In this document: in pieces, positions 59,349 through 64,000 of the stretch
Position numbering within the stretch: the first letter of the stretch is position 1
Layout: each line of letters begins with the position of its first letter
Assembly: GCA_963754305.1 (NCBI GenBank)
Contig: CAVWFR010000010.1
Coordinates: forward strand, 186,001-250,000
Direction: 5' to 3'
DNA length: 64,000 nt
From: DATEDA01 sp963754305
GTDB taxonomy: Bacteria > Pseudomonadota > Gammaproteobacteria > Burkholderiales > SG8-39
The notes under the pieces: model-generated
What the model saw: only the letters and a program-made list of their open reading frames with translations
Told to the model about the DNA's origin: nothing
Databases searched by the model: none
Made by a program: the position numbers and the translations under genes

Positions 59349-60619
59349 GCGGCGGCCTTGTCCTTCTTAGCGAACAGCTCCCGCAGCACCGGGTAGATGT
59401 CGGTGCGGTCGCGGATCCGACCGAGCGCGAGGTTGGGGCGGTTCGCGCGCGCCTGCTCGTAGTGCACCCACAGGTTCTGCGGCTCGCCGGTGGTGATCTC
59501 GACGTAAGTGTAGTACTGGGCCTTCGGCAGGATGTCGTTCACCAGCAGCTCGAGGCAGCGCGGCGAGTCGCCCTCCCAGTTGTCGCCGTCGGAGGCTTGG
59601 GCGACGTAGATGTTCCACTGGTCGAGGGGGTAGCGGTCGGTCATCACCTCGTCGGCGAGCGAGAGCGCGCTCGACACGACCGTACCGCCGGTCTCGGTGG
59701 AGTTGAAGAACTCCTCCTCGTCGACCTCTTTCGCGGTGGTGTGGTGGCGGATGAAGACGATCTCGATCCGCTCGTAGTGCCGCTTGAGGAACAGGTGCAA
59801 CAGGATGAAGAAGCGCTTGGCGAGATCCTTGCGCGTCTCGTCCATCGAGCCCGAGACGTCCATCAGGCAGAACATCACCGCCTGCGCGATCGGCAGCGGC
59901 TGGGTGACGCGGTTGCGAAAGCGCAGATCGAACGTGTCGATGAACGGGATCGCCGCGATCTTGCGGCGCAGGGCGTCGAGCGCCTCCAGGAGCTTCACGA
60001 CGCGCGGGTCGTCGCGGTCGGCTTCGTCCCCCCCGAGCGCCTCGAGCTCGGCCTCGAGCTCGCGCAGCCGCACGGCGTACGGGCCCTGGAAGGCGATGCG
60101 CCGCGCGAGCGATTCGCGCATCGTGCGGACGATCGCGAGGTTGGACGGGGTGCCGTCGGTGCGGTAACCCGCACGGATGCGCCGGTGATGCGGAATCGCG
60201 GTGAGCTGGGTCTTTACGAGATCGGGCAGCGCCATGTCCTCGAAGAAGAAGTCGAGGAACTCCTCGCGCGAGAGACGGAAGCGGAACGCGTCCTCGCCTT
60301 CGCCGTCGTCGGAAGCGCCGCTACCCTGTCCGCGGCCGCCGCCCTGCGGGCGCTGGATCTCGTCGCCGGTCACGTACTCCTGGTTGCCCGGCAGCACGAC
60401 CTCGCGCTTGCCCCCGGCGCCGTGCTGGAAGGTGGGCTCGCTCAGGTCGCGGGAGGGGATGGTGATGCTCGCGTCGCGATCGGCCTCGGCGATCTTGCGG
60501 CCGGCGATCGCCCGTCCGACCGCGTCGCGGACCTGCGCGCGATAGCGCTTCAGGAAGCGCTGCGCGTTGACCGCGCTCTTGTGGCGCGGGTTCTCACGCC
60601 GGTCGATGATGTCCGACAT
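59345..60619 (-). CDS. yeaH: YeaH/YhbH family protein (DUF444)
   Basis: This 424-residue protein belongs to the DUF444 group with a VWA-like fold. Features are IIDRRENPRHKSAVNAQRFLKRYR at the start, an acidic/Gly linker, FEEDMALPDLVKTQL-like segment, a MIDAS-like VMFCLMDVSGSMDETRKDL, IEIVFIRHHTTAKEVDEEEFF, and GGTVVSSALSLADEVMTDRYP. It works with the PrkA kinase in stress and stationary-phase regulation, and in E. coli the pair is expressed in nitrogen starvation. It starts 57 bases after the prkA stop and overlaps spoVR. Confidence 0.94.
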   Translation of the reverse strand: MSDIIDRRENPRHKSAVNAQRFLKRYRAQVRDAVGRAIAGRKIAEADRDASITIPSRDLSEPTFQHGAGGKREVVLPGNQEYVTGDEIQRPQGGGRGQGSGASDDGEGEDAFRFRLSREEFLDFFFEDMALPDLVKTQLTAIPHHRRIRAGYRTDGTPSNLAIVRTMRESLARRIAFQGPYAVRLRELEAELEALGGDEADRDDPRVVKLLEALDALRRKIAAIPFIDTFDLRFRNRVTQPLPIAQAVMFCLMDVSGSMDETRKDLAKRFFILLHLFLKRHYERIEIVFIRHHTTAKEVDEEEFFNSTETGGTVVSSALSLADEVMTDRYPLDQWNIYVAQASDGDNWEGDSPRCLELLVNDILPKAQYYTYVEITTGEPQNLWVHYEQARANRPNLALGRIRDRTDIYPVLRELFAKKDKAAA

Positions 60620-60676
60620 CGAGCAAGGCTACCAGTTATTGGCGCTCGCCCGCGGGCGAGCGCTTCGCCTGCAGCG

Positions 60677-62689
60677 CTACGACGATTTGCGCACGCGCAG
60701 GTACCACTCGACGAGGAGGCGCACCTGCTTGGGCGTGTAGCCCTTGGCGACCATGCGGTCGACGAAGTTCTGATGTTTCTTCCGCTCGTCCTCCGAGGCC
60801 TTGGCGTTGAACGAGATGACCGGCAGCAGGTCCTCGGTGGTCGAGAACATCTTCTTCTCGATCACGGTGCGCAGCTTCTCGTAGCTCGTCCACGACGGGT
60901 TCTTGCCCTGGTTCGCGGCGCGCGCGCGGAGCACGAAGTTGACGATCTCGTGCCGGAAATCCTTCGGGTTGGAGATGCCCGCCGGCTTCTCGATCTTCTC
61001 CAGCTCGTCGTTCAGCGCCGCGCGGTCGAGGATCTCGCCGGTGTTCGGATCGCGGTACTCCTGGTCCTGGATCCAGAGGTCGGCGAACGTGACGTAGCGG
61101 TCGAAGATGTTCTGGCCGTACTCGGAGTAAGACTCGAGATAGGCGGTCTGGATCTCCTTGCCGATGAACTCGACGTACGGCGCCGAGAGGTACTCCTTCA
61201 CCGCCGAGAGATAGCGCTTCTCGGTCTCGGCCGGGAACTGCTCGCGCTCGATCTGCTGCTCGAGCACGTAAAGGAGGTGCACCGGGTTGGCGGCGATCTC
61301 GGTGTGATCGAAGTTGAAGACCTTCGACACCACCTTGTAGGCGAACCGGGTGGAGAGCCCGGTCATGCCTTCGTCCACGCCGGCGAAGTCGCGATACTCC
61401 TGCATCGACTTCGCCTTCGGGTCGACGTCCTTCAGGTTCTCGCCGTTGTAGACCCGCATCTTGGAGAAGATCGACGAGTTCTCCGGCTCCTTGATGCGGG
61501 TGAGGATGGCAAACTGCGCCATCATCTTGAGCGTCCCGGGCGCGCAGGGCGCGTGGGCGAGCGAGGAGTTCGCGACCAGCTTGTCGTAGATCCTGATCTC
61601 TTCGGTGACGCGCAGGCAGTACGGGACCTTGACGATGTAGATGCGGTCGATGAAGGCCTCGTTGTTCTTGTTGTTCTTGAACGACTGCCATTCGGCCTCG
61701 TTCGAGTGCGCGAGGACGATGCCGTCGAACGGGATCGCGCCGAAGCCCTCGGTGCCCTTGTAGTTGCCTTCCTGGGTGGCGGTGAGCAGCGGGTGCAGCA
61801 CCTTGATCGGCGCCTTGAACATCTCGACGAACTCGAGCAGGCCCTGGTTGGCGCGGCAGAGGCCGCCGGAGTAGCTGTACGCGTCCGGGTCGTCCTGCGA
61901 GTATTGCTCGAGCTTGCGGATGTCGAGCTTGCCGGTGAGCGAGCTGATGTCCTGGTTGTTCTCGTCGCCGGGCTCGGTCTTGCAGATCGCGATCTGGGCG
62001 AGCGTCGACGGGCGGAGCTTCACGACCCGGAACTTCGTGAGGTCGCCACCGTGCTCGGCGAGGCGCTTCACCGCCCACGGCGAGGGAATCTGGATGAGAT
62101 AGCGGCGCGGGATACCGTACTCGTCCTCGAGCATCGCGCCGTCGTCGTCCTGCGTGAAGAGACCGAGCGGCGACTCGTTCACCGGCGAACCCTTCAGCGC
62201 GTAGAAGTGCATCTGCTCCATGAGGTGTTTCAGCTCCTCGGCGAGCGAGCTCTTGCCGCCGCCCGGGGGACCGAGCAGGTAGAGGATCTGCTTGCGCTCT
62301 TCGAGCGCCTGCGCGGCGTGCTTGAAGTAGGCGACGATCTGCTCGATCGTCTCCTCCATGCCGTAGAAGTCCCGGAACGCTGGATAGACCTTGAGGGTCT
62401 TGTTGGAGAAGATGCGCGACAGGCGCGGATCGTTCCGGGTATCGATCATCTCCGGCTCGCCGATCGCCATGAGCATCCGCTCGGGGGCGGTCGCGTAGGC
62501 AGCCGGGTTGGACTTGCAGAGCTCGAGATACTCCTGGAGCGAGTATTCCTCCTCCATGCGGCTCTCGTAGCGCGCCTGGAAGCGGGAGAGCACGCCGCGC
62601 GCCTCGTGCGCGCTGGCGCCGTGCCTCGGCGCTACGGTCGTCGCTGCTTCGCCGAAGGCGGAGAAGACTTGGGTGGGCTTTCCTTCCAT
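60677..62689 (-). CDS. prkA: PrkA family serine protein kinase
   Basis: This 670-residue protein has an AAA+ domain (P-loop YLLGPPGGGKSSLAEEL near 140-155) and a C-terminal kinase-like PrkA domain. The family core is clear: EEEYSLQEYLELCKSNPAAYATAPERML, IVAYFKHAAQALEERKQILYLLG, GIVLAHSNEAEW, IYIVKVPYCLRVTEEIRIY, and EQQIEREQFPAE. About 35 residues precede the usual start. GGAGG precedes the ATG at 62689. The product phosphorylates unknown clients and belongs with YeaH and SpoVR. A sigma-54-like promoter lies about 70 bases upstream. Confidence 0.95.
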   Translation of the reverse strand: MEGKPTQVFSAFGEAATTVAPRHGASAHEARGVLSRFQARYESRMEEEYSLQEYLELCKSNPAAYATAPERMLMAIGEPEMIDTRNDPRLSRIFSNKTLKVYPAFRDFYGMEETIEQIVAYFKHAAQALEERKQILYLLGPPGGGKSSLAEELKHLMEQMHFYALKGSPVNESPLGLFTQDDDGAMLEDEYGIPRRYLIQIPSPWAVKRLAEHGGDLTKFRVVKLRPSTLAQIAICKTEPGDENNQDISSLTGKLDIRKLEQYSQDDPDAYSYSGGLCRANQGLLEFVEMFKAPIKVLHPLLTATQEGNYKGTEGFGAIPFDGIVLAHSNEAEWQSFKNNKNNEAFIDRIYIVKVPYCLRVTEEIRIYDKLVANSSLAHAPCAPGTLKMMAQFAILTRIKEPENSSIFSKMRVYNGENLKDVDPKAKSMQEYRDFAGVDEGMTGLSTRFAYKVVSKVFNFDHTEIAANPVHLLYVLEQQIEREQFPAETEKRYLSAVKEYLSAPYVEFIGKEIQTAYLESYSEYGQNIFDRYVTFADLWIQDQEYRDPNTGEILDRAALNDELEKIEKPAGISNPKDFRHEIVNFVLRARAANQGKNPSWTSYEKLRTVIEKKMFSTTEDLLPVISFNAKASEDERKKHQNFVDRMVAKGYTPKQVRLLVEWYLRVRKSS

Positions 62690-62757
62690 GCGAACCTCCG
62701 CTGCAAGGAACGTGTGGGCAGTATCTGCTTCGCGTTCGTCGCTCAGTAGGAACTTAT

Positions 62758-62773
62758 AGCGATTTTCGGGCCA
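62758..62773 (-). promoter_or_regulatory. Sigma-54 promoter of the prkA operon
   Basis: On the minus strand, TGGCCCG-AAAA-TCGCT keeps the GG and GC of the -24/-12 elements at the required ten-base spacing and matches most of TGGCACG-N4-TTGCW. Transcription would begin near 62747, giving a leader of about 58 bases before the prkA ATG. Confidence 0.6.
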
Positions 62774-62800
62774 GACCCGCCTTTAAGGCAAGGTGTGTGG

Positions 62801-62828
62801 CAAAGTTGCGACGCCCCAAAGTTGCGAC
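62801..62828. repeat. Two direct repeats upstream of prkA
   Basis: CAAAGTTGCGAC occurs at 62801-62812 and 62817-62828, a 16-base period. The pair lies 28-57 bases upstream of the -24 element, a plausible activator-binding region. Direct rather than inverted repeats are unusual for known sigma-54 activators. Confidence 0.6.
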
Positions 62829-62987
62829 ACTTCGAGTCCGGTAACGCGCGAGCCGCGATTTGCGCCGACGAGCGCTCGCGCGAGCCCTTGAGCGAACCGT
62901 GGAGCTAACCCTCGAGCCAAATCTCGAGCTGACCTCGGTGCTTCGAGTTTCGGCGTTTCGCATCCCAGCGTCTTGCGTCCGGGCGTC

Positions 62988-63731
62988 ATGAGCGGCGAAT
63001 TCGACCCGCGCATGGTGCAGAGGTTCCGTGGCGCGCGCCGCGTCATGGTGCTTACCGGGGCCGGCATCTCCGCCGAGAGCGGGGTGCCCACCTTCCGTGA
63101 CGCACAAACCGGGCTGTGGGCCCGCTTCCGGCCGGAGGAGCTCGCGACGCCGGCGGCATTCCGGCGCGACCCGCAACTCGTGTGGAACTGGTACGAGTGG
63201 CGGCGCCGACTGGTTGCAGCGGCGGAGCCGAACGCGGCCCATCGGGCGCTCGCCCGTCTCGCCGGGCTCGTTCCCGAGCTTACGCTCGTCACCCAGAACG
63301 TCGACGGCCTGCACCAGCGCGCCGGCTCTCGAGCGGTGATCGAGCTGCACGGCAATCTCCACCGCAACAAGTGCTTCGACGAGGGCATCGTGGCGGATGA
63401 TGCACCGAATTCGGCCGCGTGGCCGCCGCGCTGCCCGAGCTGCGGCGGCCACTTGCGGCCGGACGTCGTGTGGTTCGGCGAAACGCTGCCGCCGCAAGCA
63501 CTTGCGGCCGCCGAGGCCGCGGCGCGCGAATGCGACCTGCTGTTCTCCATCGGCACTTCCGCGGCAGTGTTTCCGGCAGCGCAACTGCCGCTCACCGCCA
63601 TGCAATCTGGGGCGATGGTCATCGAGATCAATAAAGACCGCACGCCGCTGACCGGCGTCGCGACGTTCAGCATGCTCGGTTCCGCGGGCGATATCCTGCC
63701 GCGTTTCGTCGCCACCGCCTTCCCAGGTTAG
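62988..63731 (+). CDS. Sir2-family NAD-dependent deacylase, class III-like
   Basis: This 247-residue sirtuin keeps the NAD site (LTGAGISAESGVPTFRD at about 22-38 and TQNVDGLH near 102) and catalytic His121 (ELHGNLH). Tyr69 and Arg72 (WYEWRR) give the YxxR pattern of class III enzymes that remove acidic acyl groups (succinyl, malonyl). The zinc site is degenerate: Cys129 lacks its partner (CFDE replaces CxxC), while Cys149-x2-Cys152 is intact. Start at the ATG at 62988. It lies 44 bases before an acyl-CoA synthetase gene, suggesting it regulates that enzyme by deacylation, as sirtuins do for AMP-forming synthetases. Confidence 0.9.
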   Translation: MSGEFDPRMVQRFRGARRVMVLTGAGISAESGVPTFRDAQTGLWARFRPEELATPAAFRRDPQLVWNWYEWRRRLVAAAEPNAAHRALARLAGLVPELTLVTQNVDGLHQRAGSRAVIELHGNLHRNKCFDEGIVADDAPNSAAWPPRCPSCGGHLRPDVVWFGETLPPQALAAAEAAARECDLLFSIGTSAAVFPAAQLPLTAMQSGAMVIEINKDRTPLTGVATFSMLGSAGDILPRFVATAFPG

Positions 63732-63775
63732 CACTCCGTCAGCGCAACTGCTAAGGTCGGGCACGAGGAGGAGGA

Positions 63776-64000
63776 ATGGTCGACCGCTATGACGAGCTGT
63801 ACCGCGGCTTCCGCTGGCAGGTCCCGGCGCAGTTCAATATGGCGGAAGCCTGTTGCGGCCGCCACGCGCGCGACCGGCATCGTTTCTGTCTGTACTGGGA
63901 GGACGAGTCGGGCGCGACGTCCGCCTGGACGTATTGGGACCTCCAGGTCCAGGCGAACCGGCTCTCGAATGCGCTCGCCGCGCTTGGCGTCAAGCGGGGC
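63776..64000 (+). CDS. AMP-dependent acyl-CoA synthetase, N-terminal part
   Basis: Seventy-five codons run to the window edge. The opening MVDRYDELYRGFRWQVPAQFNMAEA and the segments RFCLYWEDESGATSAWTYWDLQVQANRLSNALAALGV match AMP-binding acyl-CoA synthetases (acetyl-CoA or medium-chain type). The adenylation motifs lie outside. GAGGAGGAGGA precedes the ATG. The downstream position 44 bases after a sirtuin gene fits sirtuin control of the catalytic lysine. Confidence 0.85.
   Translation, partial: MVDRYDELYRGFRWQVPAQFNMAEACCGRHARDRHRFCLYWEDESGATSAWTYWDLQVQANRLSNALAALGVKRG

Noticed and set aside
59261..62749. A very long plus-strand frame (1162 codons) opposite spoVR, yeaH and prkA
   Set aside because: It is antisense to three intact genes of one operon and reads as Arg/Leu/Glu/Asp-rich with no domain. 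Such long antisense frames are common in GC-rich DNA.

Overview
The window is GC-rich bacterial chromosome, most likely from a betaproteobacterium of the Burkholderiales type. I infer this from three Bug/TctC-type periplasmic binding proteins, a DUF1841 protein beside nth and an RsxB-like ferredoxin, the adjacent aat and bpt transferases, and a quinone-type PyrD. I found no rRNA, tRNA, CRISPR array, insertion sequence, integrase or phage gene. Genes are dense, sit on both strands, and often overlap by 1-4 bases.

Layout. 1-3420: end of a NUDIX hydrolase, a membrane-fused spermidine-synthase-like protein and threonine aldolase. 3526-8599: a Ugp-type ABC importer operon (ATPase, binding protein, two permeases) ending in an endonuclease/exonuclease/phosphatase-fold enzyme. 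8779-18836: mostly minus-strand accessory and envelope genes: methyltransferase, NTF2-like protein, exported hydratase-like protein, RlpA, flavin monooxygenase, L,D-transpeptidase, DUF1080 protein, alpha/beta hydrolase, O-acetylhomoserine sulfhydrylase and a LuxR-type response regulator. 19082-25325: DegP-type protease with a clear terminator, MFS transporter, GreB and an M16 peptidase. 25547-26742: a TetR regulator whose stop codon overlaps a near-consensus promoter/operator driving an NTF2-like protein.

26861-33317 is a one-direction catabolic cluster: FAH-family hydrolase, Bug protein, FAD monooxygenase, cupin, two-domain extradiol dioxygenase, flavin reductase and a second Bug protein. 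It fits uptake, hydroxylation, ring cleavage and hydrolysis of an aromatic acid. 33318-35972 is looser, with two small orphan genes, a third Bug gene and several short repeats. 35973-38800 pairs htpG with a class II histone-deacetylase homologue behind a heat-shock-like promoter. 39583-45544 pairs a GspE/PilB-type ATPase with a MASE1-PAS-GGDEF-EAL c-di-GMP enzyme.

45681-48473 holds a CoxE-type VWA protein and a MoxR ATPase, separated by a small secreted protein, a frameshifted ankyrin remnant and a duplicated moxR 3' end. 48580-57271 is housekeeping: amidase, two cytochromes c, DUF1841, nth, rsxB-like, pyrD, bpt, aat, a Rieske protein, amt with an NtrC-like palindrome, and a Zn-ribbon NUDIX protein. 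57687-62689 is the prkA-yeaH-spoVR stress operon, preceded by a sigma-54-like promoter. The window closes with a class III-type sirtuin immediately upstream of an AMP-dependent acyl-CoA synthetase. The regulatory sites near amt and prkA suggest nitrogen-limitation control in this segment.
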